In this document: positions 8,883 to 17,899 of the stretch, one piece after another
Numbering within the stretch: the first letter of the stretch is position 1
Layout of the letters: every line of letters starts with the position of its first letter
DNA from: Pedobacter xixiisoli
Lineage (GTDB): Bacteria > Bacteroidota > Bacteroidia > Sphingobacteriales > Sphingobacteriaceae
Reading direction: 5' to 3'
Length of the DNA stretch: 64,000 nucleotides
Assembly (NCBI RefSeq): GCF_900215335.1
Contig: NZ_OCMT01000003.1
Coordinates: forward strand, 62,001-126,000
Position numbers and translations under genes: made by a program
The notes under the pieces: model-generated
The model's input: only the letters and a program-made list of their open reading frames with translations
Told to the model about the DNA's origin: nothing
Database searches by the model: none

Positions 8883-9836
8883 ATGAAAATTACAGAACAC
8901 ATCAAAAACGCAAAGGGTAAAACCTTATTCTCATTCGAATTATTGCCGCCAGTAAAAGGTCAAAGTATCGATTGGATTTACAAGGGCATAGAACCACTAT
9001 TAGAATTTGAACCACCTTTTATCGATGTTACTTCGCTTAGAGAAGATTATATCTACAAAGAGCAGGAGAATGGTTTATTGCAAAAGGTTTCCTATCGTAA
9101 GCGCCCTGGAACTATTGCTATTTGTGCTGCTATTATCCATAAATATAAAATTGATGCCGTACCGCATTTAATTTGTGGAGGTTTTACCAAAGAAGAGACC
9201 GAAAATGCATTAATCGATTTACAGTTTTTAGGCATTGATAATGTGCTTGCTTTAAGAGGTGATGCCCGCAAAGCAGATAGTTCTTTTGTACCAACGCCAG
9301 GTGGACATTGCTATGCTACCGATTTAATTCAGCATATCAAAAATCATAATGCTGGTAAGTTTTTGCATGAAGATGTAGAAACTTTTAAAAGTGATTTCTG
9401 TATCGGCGTTGCCGGATATCCAGAGAAGCATTTCGAGGCACCAAACTTAAATACCGATTTCAAATACTTGAAACAGAAGGTAGATATGGGTGCTGGTTTT
9501 ATCGTTACACAAATGTTCTTCGATAATCAGAAATACTTCGACTTTGTTAATAAATGCAGGGAAAATGGCATCAATGTGCCAATTATTCCAGGTTTAAAAC
9601 CCATCAGCACTTTATCGCAATTGAATGTATTGCCTAAAATATTCCATATTGATTTACCAGATGAATTGACGGATGCTTTATCGCATGCCAAAAACAATGC
9701 GGAAGCAAAAGAAATTGGTACGCAAGCAATGATTAAGCAATGCAAAGAATTAATTGAATTCGGAGCACCGGTGTTGCACTTCTACACCATGGGAAAACCG
9801 GACCAAACTAAAGAAATAGCAAAGGCGGTGTTTTAG
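8883..9836 (+). CDS. metF: Methylenetetrahydrofolate reductase
   Basis: MetF reduces 5,10-methylene-tetrahydrofolate to 5-methyl-tetrahydrofolate, the methyl donor used by MetH. The 317-residue TIM-barrel flavoprotein begins MKITEHIKNAKGKTLFSFEL, with the conserved FSFELLPP segment. It also has PHLICGGFTKEE, NVLALRGDAR, the CIGVAGYPEKH loop, and GAGFIVTQMFFDNQKYFDF. The ATG at 8883 is the only sensible start and directly abuts a tandem repeat that leaves no recognisable Shine-Dalgarno sequence. Its position after metH implies one methionine module under the SAM riboswitch, although the four-helix-bundle gene lies between them. Confidence 0.96.
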   Translation: MKITEHIKNAKGKTLFSFELLPPVKGQSIDWIYKGIEPLLEFEPPFIDVTSLREDYIYKEQENGLLQKVSYRKRPGTIAICAAIIHKYKIDAVPHLICGGFTKEETENALIDLQFLGIDNVLALRGDARKADSSFVPTPGGHCYATDLIQHIKNHNAGKFLHEDVETFKSDFCIGVAGYPEKHFEAPNLNTDFKYLKQKVDMGAGFIVTQMFFDNQKYFDFVNKCRENGINVPIIPGLKPISTLSQLNVLPKIFHIDLPDELTDALSHAKNNAEAKEIGTQAMIKQCKELIEFGAPVLHFYTMGKPDQTKEIAKAVF

Positions 9837-10012
9837 GTTGCCAGTTGCCAGTTACGAGATTTGGAGTATCGGGATATCGCTCGACAGAACGCTTTTCCGA
9901 AAGGTCTGGACAGGCTGTCGTTTGTCCTCGCAATGACGATAATCGGAACGTCATTGCGAACTGAAGCGTTGGGATTAGCAAGGAGTGAAGCAATCTTTAC
10001 TTAAAAGTATTA
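9837..10012. repeat. Intergenic palindromic repeat sequence after metF
   Basis: This stretch holds no gene. It contains a perfect 11-bp inverted pair, TCGCAATGACG (9928-9938) and CGTCATTGCGA (9949-9959), followed by AGCAAGGAGTGAAGCAATCTT. The GTCATTGCGA...GAAGCAATCT pattern recurs near 32,366-32,395, so it is a dispersed intergenic repeat family. Confidence 0.7.
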
Positions 10013-10111
10013 TTATTCCCTCAACTTTTTACGTAATAGCTTAATTAAAAGTATCATAATGTAAAAAGTTAAACTAACAAATGTAAAAACTACAATGCTA
10101 TAGATCTTCAT
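10013..10111 (-). CDS. Possible 32-aa small membrane protein
   Basis: A short frame on the minus strand starts at the ATG at 10111 and would encode 32 residues: one hydrophobic segment (IVVFTFVSLTFYIMILLI) followed by a basic tail (KLLRKKLRE). That is the layout of a small single-span membrane protein. It lies 39 bp after the di-haem peroxidase gene on the same strand and could be the last gene of that operon. No family is recognised, and chance cannot be excluded at this length. Confidence 0.35.
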   Translation of the reverse strand: MKIYSIVVFTFVSLTFYIMILLIKLLRKKLRE

Positions 10112-10150
10112 ATCTACTTGCGGAAATAGAAGGTCATATTAAAGCGTTTT

Positions 10151-11281
10151 TTATTCTGGTAGTTTTGGAGGCATAATTTTCTGTACTTGTGTACTAATCG
10201 ATTTTAAAAATGCTTCCAATTGTGTTTGTTCGGTTAAAGTTAAATTTAATTTTTTAAGCATCGCAGATTTCGGATTTTTTAAGGAATCTGGAATAACGGC
10301 TGCCCGTTGATAGGTAACTGGGTTTCCCAAGTTATAAAATTCAATTACATCTTTTATGGAAGGGAAATTTCCATGATGCATCCAAGGTCCGGTAATGTGT
10401 GTTTCTCTTAAAGAAGGCGTTCTAAAGGCACCTACATCTTTCAAGTTTTTAGTGACGTTGTACAGGCCTAAATCTTCCATTCTAGAACCTAGTAAAGCCT
10501 GTCCATCATTGTGAAACTTATTATCACTAAATAGCGGTCCGTTGTGGCAATTGATACAGCCCGCTTTGGTACGGAATAGGTGTAAACCCACCACTTCATC
10601 ATCCTTTAAAGCTTTTTTATTACCTTTTACAAAAGCATCGAAACGAGAGTTAGTGCTTACAATGCTGCGCTCAAAAGTGGCAATCGCCTTTTGTATTTTA
10701 TCTAAAGTGATTTCTTCACTACCGAAAGCCTGCGCAAACAGAGGTCTGTAACCAGAAACGGCTTTCACATTTGTTACCATCGTAGCTAAATCAGTATTCA
10801 TCTCTACGTGGTCTTGCACCGGAAATTTTGCTTGTTCTTCTAAACTTTTGGCTCTACCGTCCCAAAAAAATTGCTCATAAAACCCAACGTTAATCAAAGT
10901 CATGGCGTTGCGTTTTCCCGTTTGTCTACTGTGACCATACGCCACTCTTCTTCCATCTCCCCAACCCAACTCTGGGTCGTGACAAGAAGCACAAGCAATT
11001 TGTCCTGAAACAGATAGCCTTGGATCAAAGAAAAGTATCTTGCCTAACTGCTGTTTCTCTGCTTTGAAAGGATTATCAGTAGGGTAGGAAGGTCTGCCCA
11101 AATATCCGATGTCTTTAAAACCGGGCTTAGCTTCGTTATGTAAATTTGCTTTTGGCCACTTGCTCGCGTCGCCACTGTATAGCTCACGCAACTGCTCCAC
11201 CGTAAATTCATCGCTTTGCAAAAAGGCAGAAGAACATACAAAAACGGTTAAAATTGCAGTAAGTAACAGAAGTCTCTTCAT
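10151..11281 (-). CDS. Di-haem cytochrome c peroxidase / MauG family protein
   Basis: This is a periplasmic di-haem enzyme of the CcpA/MauG group, which reduces peroxide or oxidises protein substrates. The start ATG at 11281 gives a signal peptide (MKRLLLLTAILTVFVCSSAF); the longer frame begins with TTG and is less likely. Two haem-binding motifs are visible: CASCH (97-101) and CINCH (242-246). The sequence GPWMHHGNFPSIKDVIEFY near the C-terminus is typical of the family. It is the last or next-to-last gene of an operon with SusC/SusD. That context suggests work on an imported ligand or metal complex instead of simple peroxide removal, but this is inference. Confidence 0.93.
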   Translation of the reverse strand: MKRLLLLTAILTVFVCSSAFLQSDEFTVEQLRELYSGDASKWPKANLHNEAKPGFKDIGYLGRPSYPTDNPFKAEKQQLGKILFFDPRLSVSGQIACASCHDPELGWGDGRRVAYGHSRQTGKRNAMTLINVGFYEQFFWDGRAKSLEEQAKFPVQDHVEMNTDLATMVTNVKAVSGYRPLFAQAFGSEEITLDKIQKAIATFERSIVSTNSRFDAFVKGNKKALKDDEVVGLHLFRTKAGCINCHNGPLFSDNKFHNDGQALLGSRMEDLGLYNVTKNLKDVGAFRTPSLRETHITGPWMHHGNFPSIKDVIEFYNLGNPVTYQRAAVIPDSLKNPKSAMLKKLNLTLTEQTQLEAFLKSISTQVQKIMPPKLPE

Positions 11282-11291
11282 CCTCAAAAAA

Positions 11292-11906
11292 TTAAAGTGT
11301 AAGTGCCGTTGGACTTAATTTATAGTCGAAAGTTCTGGTAGTGCCACCAATAGCAGCTTCATTAAAGGTAATTTTTAAGTCCATTACTTTTGAAGTTTCA
11401 TCGTAGGTGCCGCCGCCGCTCATGCCAATGGTGATGGTTTGCCCTGCGGTTGATTTCCTTAAAACTACATCTTGAGTTTTTACTTTTACGATACCAGTTT
11501 TAGCACCCTCGTAGTCAGGGAAAAACTGTAATACTTGGTCTACATTAATACCTACAGTTTTAATATTTGTAGTTCCTGTGTATGCGCTGTACAGGCGTAC
11601 CATGTCAAACATAGGCGCTCCACTATCTAATACGTTCGGATTGCCAAAGCCGATAAAACTCGGATCTGCAGCAGAGATAGTTGAAAAATGCCCAGCAATT
11701 CTGTTGGTCCATAAGCCAGTAGAAGGCTCATATCTGTAAACATACATTTGATAGTAAGCAATAGGCTGATGAAAAACAGCTATAGCCGAAGAAGAAGCGG
11801 TAACTAGAGGTTGCGCTGGATATAAATCTGCTTTCTCTGCTGGTTCGTCTTTTTTGCAAGCACTAATGAAAATGATGCTAAAGAATAATGCGATAATATT
11901 TTTCAT
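11292..11906 (-). CDS. Lipoprotein of unknown family in the SusCD operon
   Basis: The 204-residue protein carries a lipoprotein signal (IALFFSIIFISACKKD, lipobox Cys near residue 17), so it is probably anchored in the outer membrane. The remainder is beta-rich, with repeated aromatic and Gly/Ser/Thr stretches such as TITIGMSGGGTYDETSK. I do not recognise a defined family. Lipoproteins in this position of SusCD operons often bind the imported ligand at the cell surface. The stop lies 10 bp before the peroxidase gene, and a large perfect inverted repeat separates the gene from susD upstream. Confidence 0.8.
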   Translation of the reverse strand: MKNIIALFFSIIFISACKKDEPAEKADLYPAQPLVTASSSAIAVFHQPIAYYQMYVYRYEPSTGLWTNRIAGHFSTISAADPSFIGFGNPNVLDSGAPMFDMVRLYSAYTGTTNIKTVGINVDQVLQFFPDYEGAKTGIVKVKTQDVVLRKSTAGQTITIGMSGGGTYDETSKVMDLKITFNEAAIGGTTRTFDYKLSPTALTL

Positions 11907-11979
11907 GTTTTTTACTTAAAAACTGTTTAAAAAATGCAAGTATATTTTGTTTTATGATGAGCATTCTAAATACATTCTT

Positions 11980-12031
11980 GTTGGCGAGGACGCCAACAAC
12001 CGACACCGCTCATGTTGGCGTCCTCGCCAAC
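11980..12031. repeat. Perfect 19-bp inverted repeat between susD and the lipoprotein gene
   Basis: GTTGGCGAGGACGCCAACA (11980-11998) is the exact reverse complement of TGTTGGCGTCCTCGCCAAC (12013-12031), with a 14-bp spacer. Each arm is itself nearly palindromic (GTTGGCG/CGCCAAC), so the RNA could form one long hairpin or two short ones. It sits inside the operon, just after the susD stop on the transcribed strand. There it could attenuate or stabilise the message. Confidence 0.9.
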
Positions 12032-12051
12032 GTGTTAATTTTACTTATAAA

Positions 12052-13485
12052 TTAATAACCAGGATTTTGTTTCATGTTTCTGTTGGCGTTAACTGTGTTG
12101 GCTGGTAAAGGCATAATCAATCTATCGTCGTCAGTTAGAAGATTTTTAACTACTGGTGTAACATCTACCCTTACGATGTCTTTTTTGCGACGCATTAAAT
12201 CGAATAACAAGTTACCTTCGAATGCCAATTCTTTCCTTCTTTCTAAAAGAATAGCATCAATCACTGCTTCTTTTGTAGTGAGGTTTAAAGTGATGGCACC
12301 AGCGTCGCCACGTTTTCTGATGAGGTTTAAATCTGCGTTTGCCACGGTAAAATCAGCTACAGTTTTTTCTACTGCAGCTTCTGCTCTAATTAAATGCAGT
12401 TCCGACAGGCGAAGTACTTTTATCGGGGTAGCTAAGGTTGCGCCACCTTGGTATTTCTTGGTAAAAACATAATTAACGCCATTAATTGCTTCTCTATTGA
12501 ACATTTTAGTGATTCCTCTAACATCATCAGTGCTGTAAAGGCCTGTTAAGTCTCCTGTAGCTGCATACATTCTGTAAGAGGAAAGATTAGAGCTTTCGTA
12601 ATAAACGCCCAAGCCGCCGCCCGTAAAATTCGTTTCTACAGGCAATTCAAAAATTGATTCGCTAGATGGAACTCTACCCACCCAACTGGCTACATAGTTA
12701 GCGTTAGTGATTAAAGTGTATTGATTGCTTTTAATGATTTCATCGGCTAAAGCAAAAGCTGCATTCCAATTGTTTTGGTATAAATAAACCTTTGCTAATA
12801 ATGCTTTAGTAGAAGATTTGGTGAAATAATTTTGCTTTGAACCCGAATTTAAAACACCAACATTAGTATCATCAAATGCAGCGATCGCCTCAGTTAAGTC
12901 TTTAATTATTACATTGTAAGTTTCGGCAACGGTAGCTCTAAACGGAGATGGGTCTGAATATAACTGCGGCTGTAAAATTACCGAGATACCTAGATGAGAA
13001 GCATCTGTAGTATAGTTAAATGGTCTGGCAAAAATCCTTACCAAATCAAAATGAATCAATGCCCTAATGGCTTTTGCTTCTGCTATAATCTTCGCTTTTT
13101 CTATTGTGGAGCCAGCAGAAGATGGCGTGTATTTGATCACATTGTTCACGTTGTTTAATTCGCTGTACAATGAAGCATAAGTGGCGTTCATGCTAGAAAC
13201 CTGTGCATCTAGCGCAACTTCATAAACGTTTTCTAATCTTAAGTTGGTGTTTTTACTGAACTTGATGTTTCCAGCTAAAATATCTGGATAAACCATCATG
13301 TTTTTATTGTAATGGTCTTCTTCTAATAAGGCCTTATAAGAGCCCGCCAAAGCTGTTTTTGCACCTTGTACATCTTTAAATAAATCTTCAAGAGATAATT
13401 TGTCTGTAGGTTCTTTGTCTAATATTTTCTCACATGAAGAAAAGCCCAAAAGCAAAACTATAAGTAGTATATAATATTTTTTCAT
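12052..13485 (-). CDS. SusD/RagB family nutrient-binding outer-membrane lipoprotein
   Basis: SusD-type proteins sit on the cell surface as a lid on their SusC partner and bind the substrate. The ATG at 13485 gives the lipoprotein signal MKKYYILLIVLLLGFSSCEK; the frame could start 10 codons earlier, but the signal would then be internal. Family features are the N-terminal KILDKEPTDKLSLEDLF, the TPR-like helices around AKIIAEAKAIRALIHFDLVR, and the C-terminal LLERRKELAFEGNLLFDLMRR. The length of about 477 residues is normal. The stop of susC lies 33 bp upstream. The ligand is not evident. Confidence 0.95.
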   Translation of the reverse strand: MKKYYILLIVLLLGFSSCEKILDKEPTDKLSLEDLFKDVQGAKTALAGSYKALLEEDHYNKNMMVYPDILAGNIKFSKNTNLRLENVYEVALDAQVSSMNATYASLYSELNNVNNVIKYTPSSAGSTIEKAKIIAEAKAIRALIHFDLVRIFARPFNYTTDASHLGISVILQPQLYSDPSPFRATVAETYNVIIKDLTEAIAAFDDTNVGVLNSGSKQNYFTKSSTKALLAKVYLYQNNWNAAFALADEIIKSNQYTLITNANYVASWVGRVPSSESIFELPVETNFTGGGLGVYYESSNLSSYRMYAATGDLTGLYSTDDVRGITKMFNREAINGVNYVFTKKYQGGATLATPIKVLRLSELHLIRAEAAVEKTVADFTVANADLNLIRKRGDAGAITLNLTTKEAVIDAILLERRKELAFEGNLLFDLMRRKKDIVRVDVTPVVKNLLTDDDRLIMPLPANTVNANRNMKQNPGY

Positions 13486-13518
13486 TATGTTGAATGTGGA
13501 TGATTTCATAATCAATTT

Positions 13519-16500
13519 TTATAAGCCAATTTTGACACCGAAAGTAAAAGCAGACGTTTCCGGCGTTACAAATCTTCGCTCTGCTACACCATTTCTACCT
13601 TTAGTACCTGCATCTTTGTACACATAAAAAAGATTGGTAGCATTAGCAAATAGATAAGCCCTGTCTAATGTTAATCTGCTCGCTAGTTTTTTAGGTAATG
13701 TGTAGCCCACGGTTACGTTAGAGAGTTTCAGATAGCTTGCATCGTACATATAGCGAGAAGAATTTGATACAATATTTCTATTAATAAGCAGTCTCGGAAT
13801 ATCGGTCACATCGCCAGGTCTTTGCCATCTGTCTACCAAATTCACGCTTTGATTTCTGTTCTGTAAGTTTCTACCATCAGACTCGTCCGCGTAGCTTACA
13901 AATAAATCAGCTCCATAGCTGTAAAGGATATTGAACGAGAAATTAAAATCGTATAAATTAAAAGTATTGATGAAACCACCTTGAAAATCTGGTAAGCGAT
14001 CACCTAGTACCATAGTATTGCCAATTGGAAGTGCATTGATTTCTGAGGCATTTCTAATTACTCCATTGTTGTCGTAGAACATCTCTGAGCCATCTTGAGG
14101 GTTAACACCCGCCCAACGATAGCCATAAATAGCATTGGTACTGTTGCCAACCTTTAGTGCTGCTGCATCTGTTGCGGTGGCATATAATGAAGCAAAACCG
14201 TTGTTAAAAGAAATCAGCTTATTGGTGTTGGTACCTAAGTTAAATGACGTGAACCAGTTAAAATTCTGCTTGCTAATTACTGGGGTGTTGATGCTTAATT
14301 CGAAACCTTGGTTACGCATTTTACCGGTATTGGCAGAAATGTTGGCATAACCTGTTTCTAGCGGCACAGCTACACTAGAAATTAAATCTACGATGGTGTT
14401 GTTGTAGTATTCTGCGGTTACTTGCACTTTATTAAACAGCGTAAAATCTAAGGCGGTATTAAATTTGAAGTTTTTCTCCCAACCTAAATCTGGGTTAGGG
14501 GCACCACTAACATCTGGATATGATGCAACATTGCCATTATAGCCGTTGCCACTTTGCGTGCCAAAACTGTACAATCCTCTGGCAGCATAAGTTCCAATTC
14601 TAGAGTTACCCGTAGAACCAAAAGTAGTTCTCAATTTTAAGTGGTTAATTACGCTATTGTTTTTAAGGAAATCTTCATTGCTGATTATCCAAGCTAAACC
14701 AATTGCTCCATTCAATGCAACTTGTTTATCGCCACCAAAAATGGATGACTTATCTATGCGTCCATTAATGTTAGCGTAGTATTTCTTCTTGAAATCGTAA
14801 CCCAATTGAGAATAATACGATACGTTAGCATCAGAATTTGTTGATGAAGCCGAAGACTGGTTTGTTGCCATATTTAACACACGATACCTGTCAAAACTAA
14901 ATCCTGAACCAGAACCTCTTAGTAAGTCTGTTTTTTTGTCTGATAGTTGGGTTCCTATTAAAAAATTGAGGGTATGCGCATCCTTGAAAGTTTTGTCATA
15001 AGTAGCTTGTACAAATGCGGTATAGCTTAAGTAATTACGGTCGTAAATCGTTAATCTTCCATTTACATTTCTTCCGGTAGCATTTTGTGCCGATAAAAAT
15101 TGTGTTTGTTTATTCTGGTAATTATCGGCTCCTATGGTTGCAGAAACAGCAATTTCTTTGGTGATTTGATAGCTGCCATTTAAATTCCCCATTAACTGTA
15201 CCCCTTTATTGCTGTTTTGGTTCTGGCTAAGGATAGCCAAAGGGTTTGGAACACCTTGGATATCTTGATAAGTGCCATCTGCTGCCACAGCGGCTATATT
15301 TGGGGGTAAGATTACGCCTCCGAAAGTAGATAACTTGTTCTCTTGCGTGTAAGTAGGGCTAAGGTTAAAACCAACTTTGAATTTATCGTTAATTTGTTGG
15401 TCTACTCTTAAACGTAGATATACCTTTTGTAAATCACTGCCTAACGAGCTTGATTTTTGATTTCTGTAGCCGCTAGAAAGACGATAGGTGGTTTTTCCCG
15501 TTCCGCCAGAAACATCTAAGTTAAGGTTTTGATATATAGGAGTTCTGTTGGTTAAATCAAACCAATCAGTATCTGTTGTACTGCTTCCTGCAAATTGTGT
15601 AGCATCTGTAACCGAACGACCGCCATTAATGTAAGCTTCTCTTAATAAGCTGTAATATTGTGGGCCGCTCAACCATTTGTACTCGTTAATGAATCTAGAA
15701 ATACCAGTGTCATAACCTACATTGAGCTTAGTTTTTCCAGCTTCTCCTGCTTTTGTAGTAATGATGATCACACCATTTGCAGCATCGGCACCGTATAAAG
15801 CAGAAGCGGTAGCATCTTTTAAAATCGAAATACTTCTAATATCGTCGGGGTTGATATTTGACATGGGGTTTAAATAACCTTCGCCATTAAAAACAGAAGC
15901 CTCATTACCACGTTGTTGCTCGTAAGCTGGTATTCCATCCACCACATACAGAGGCTGGGTTGAGGTACCCCTACTACCGGCGATGCTTGGTAAAGAGCCC
16001 TGTCCTCTAATGTTGATTTTAACAGGCGTATTTAGTTCTGTAGTGGTTTCTACATAAACTCCAGCTACCATACCTTCAATCAATTTGTCGAAACTTTCTA
16101 TAGGCCTGTAGGTTTGTAACTGCTTGCTCGAAAGCTGCGATATACTGCCCACCACATCTTCCCTGCGTTTTTCTTTGGTGTAAGAACTGGTTACTACTAC
16201 TTCATCCATTCCGAAGATATCGTTGTCCATTTCTACTTTTAAAAAACTTTGCTTGCCTACCGTAACCTCCTTGGTTAGCATCCCGATATAGATAAACTCA
16301 ATGGTAGTTCTATCAATGTCTCCAACTAACTTGAATGTAAACTCACCATTAACATCGGTTATAGCACCTTGTCTGGTGCCTTTTTTAAAGATGTTAACTC
16401 CTGGTATAGGTGAGCCATCTTGTCGGCTAGTGACTACCCCAGTAATCAATCTCGTTTGAGGAGCTGCTTTTCTGATGCCTTTCCTGATCGCAATGTTATT

Positions 16501-16788
16501 GCCAGCCATATTAAAATCCAATCCCGACCTTCCTGATAGTAAGGTTAGCACCTCTTTCAGGTTATCTGTGGTGTTGAGGGTAAGCAACTGCGAAAGGTCA
16601 ACTTCGTTTTTGTCGTAGTTAAACGTCAAACCTGTTTGTTTTTCGATATCCTTAAGTACTACATTTAAAGGCTTTTGATACACATTAACCGTTACCTTTG
16701 GATTTTTACTTTGCGCCAATGCAGGCAGGGTATGATAAAATAAGAGAAGCGTAAATACTAAAAGGATTTTAGGGTTAATTTGATTCAT
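13519..16788 (-). CDS. SusC/RagA family TonB-dependent outer-membrane transporter with STN domain
   Basis: This 1,089-residue protein is the import channel of the locus. After the signal peptide comes a secretin/TonB N-terminal (STN) domain (about 30-100), which contacts the FecR anti-sigma factor. A CarboxypepD_reg domain follows (ITGVVTSRQDGSPIPGVNIFKKGT). The plug domain has the classic DDIRSISILKDATASALYGADAANGVIIITTK, and the C-terminal beta barrel ends at FTFGVKIGL. The start codon shares one base with the fecR stop. The STN domain and the sigma/FecR genes upstream indicate cell-surface signalling in which ligand import induces the operon. Confidence 0.97.
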   Translation of the reverse strand: MNQINPKILLVFTLLLFYHTLPALAQSKNPKVTVNVYQKPLNVVLKDIEKQTGLTFNYDKNEVDLSQLLTLNTTDNLKEVLTLLSGRSGLDFNMAGNNIAIRKGIRKAAPQTRLITGVVTSRQDGSPIPGVNIFKKGTRQGAITDVNGEFTFKLVGDIDRTTIEFIYIGMLTKEVTVGKQSFLKVEMDNDIFGMDEVVVTSSYTKEKRREDVVGSISQLSSKQLQTYRPIESFDKLIEGMVAGVYVETTTELNTPVKINIRGQGSLPSIAGSRGTSTQPLYVVDGIPAYEQQRGNEASVFNGEGYLNPMSNINPDDIRSISILKDATASALYGADAANGVIIITTKAGEAGKTKLNVGYDTGISRFINEYKWLSGPQYYSLLREAYINGGRSVTDATQFAGSSTTDTDWFDLTNRTPIYQNLNLDVSGGTGKTTYRLSSGYRNQKSSSLGSDLQKVYLRLRVDQQINDKFKVGFNLSPTYTQENKLSTFGGVILPPNIAAVAADGTYQDIQGVPNPLAILSQNQNSNKGVQLMGNLNGSYQITKEIAVSATIGADNYQNKQTQFLSAQNATGRNVNGRLTIYDRNYLSYTAFVQATYDKTFKDAHTLNFLIGTQLSDKKTDLLRGSGSGFSFDRYRVLNMATNQSSASSTNSDANVSYYSQLGYDFKKKYYANINGRIDKSSIFGGDKQVALNGAIGLAWIISNEDFLKNNSVINHLKLRTTFGSTGNSRIGTYAARGLYSFGTQSGNGYNGNVASYPDVSGAPNPDLGWEKNFKFNTALDFTLFNKVQVTAEYYNNTIVDLISSVAVPLETGYANISANTGKMRNQGFELSINTPVISKQNFNWFTSFNLGTNTNKLISFNNGFASLYATATDAAALKVGNSTNAIYGYRWAGVNPQDGSEMFYDNNGVIRNASEINALPIGNTMVLGDRLPDFQGGFINTFNLYDFNFSFNILYSYGADLFVSYADESDGRNLQNRNQSVNLVDRWQRPGDVTDIPRLLINRNIVSNSSRYMYDASYLKLSNVTVGYTLPKKLASRLTLDRAYLFANATNLFYVYKDAGTKGRNGVAERRFVTPETSAFTFGVKIGL

Positions 16789-17795
16789 TAGGGAACTAAG
16801 GTTATTATGTTGTTATTGATTTTGTAGTTAATTCTTTTGGCAAAGCAGATATTTTGAATGATGCTGATGTAATCTGTTTTCGTGAAGTTTCCTGAGTATT
16901 TCCAGCGCTTATCGCTAGTTTTATTGATCAGCTTGATGCCGTAAGCGTTATAAAGTTTGGCAGCGATATCCTCAAAAGAGGCATTTTCGAAAATGATAGC
17001 GCCAGTTTGCCAAGCCGTAGTCTTGTTGGCATCAAAAGTGGATTTTTCCAATTGTTTAGAAGAGGCATTAACTGAGGCCATTTCTGTCGGCTTTAAAGTG
17101 ATTTTTTGACTTTTGTCACTTAATTCAACAGTTACACTTCCTTCTACTAAAGCTATCGAAACGGCTGCCGAATTTCTATATGCAGAAACGTTGAACTTCG
17201 TTCCCAAAACTGTGGTATTTAGCCTATTGGTTTTTACGGTAAAAGGTCTGTCTATGTCTTTGCTGATTTCGAAGAAACCTTCGCCTTCCAGTTCAACCTC
17301 TCTTTTATCATTAGCAAAATGCTGCGGATATTTTAAAGTACTGTTGCTGTTTAGGGATATTTTAGAGCCGTCTTCAAGGGTAATGATAGCCGTTTTACCG
17401 TAATCATTATGGTAACTTATATATTCTTGTGGAGCCGATTTTTGATTGAGCAGATAAATCCCAAGTAAAGAAAAAATTAGCAATGATGCAGCTATAGCTA
17501 ATTTTGCATAACTAAATAGCTTTGTGCTTTTTACTGGTTCAAGTGCCGCAGTTCCATGATGATCATCTAGAAAGTTGTCGAACTTCCCAAAAGCGTCATT
17601 TAATTCTGTTTCGTTAAGGTGAAGATGTAGTTTGCCCAAAAGCAGTTCTGCCTTATATATTTCATCTAATTTTTCGGGATTTAGGCTAATCCAGTTCTCC
17701 CAAAAAGCAATAGCTTGTTCGTTAGTTTGAAGATAATAAGCAATGAAAGATTCTTCTGCTGCAAAATCCTCGGCTTGATAGCGGTTAAATTTCAT
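16788..17795 (-). CDS. FecR family anti-sigma factor
   Basis: The 335-residue protein spans the inner membrane once (LAIAASLLIFSLLGIYLL, about 115-135). An N-terminal cytoplasmic part binds the sigma factor, a periplasmic FecR domain follows (DYGKTAIITLEDGSKISLNSNSTLKYP), and a C-terminal DUF4974 domain (IIFENASFEDIAAKLYNAYG) completes it. It relays the SusC STN signal to the sigma factor encoded just upstream. The stop overlaps the SusC start by one base, so translation of the two is probably coupled. Confidence 0.95.
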   Translation of the reverse strand: MKFNRYQAEDFAAEESFIAYYLQTNEQAIAFWENWISLNPEKLDEIYKAELLLGKLHLHLNETELNDAFGKFDNFLDDHHGTAALEPVKSTKLFSYAKLAIAASLLIFSLLGIYLLNQKSAPQEYISYHNDYGKTAIITLEDGSKISLNSNSTLKYPQHFANDKREVELEGEGFFEISKDIDRPFTVKTNRLNTTVLGTKFNVSAYRNSAAVSIALVEGSVTVELSDKSQKITLKPTEMASVNASSKQLEKSTFDANKTTAWQTGAIIFENASFEDIAAKLYNAYGIKLINKTSDKRWKYSGNFTKTDYISIIQNICFAKRINYKINNNIITLVP

Positions 17796-17899
17796 CTATG
17801 AATACTAAGTGTTTTTAGACTAGTTATAGATAAGAGTATCGAATGCCGGATTTTTACCAGAAGTTTTTGAAAAAAAATAAAAAAATTATAAATGGCTAT

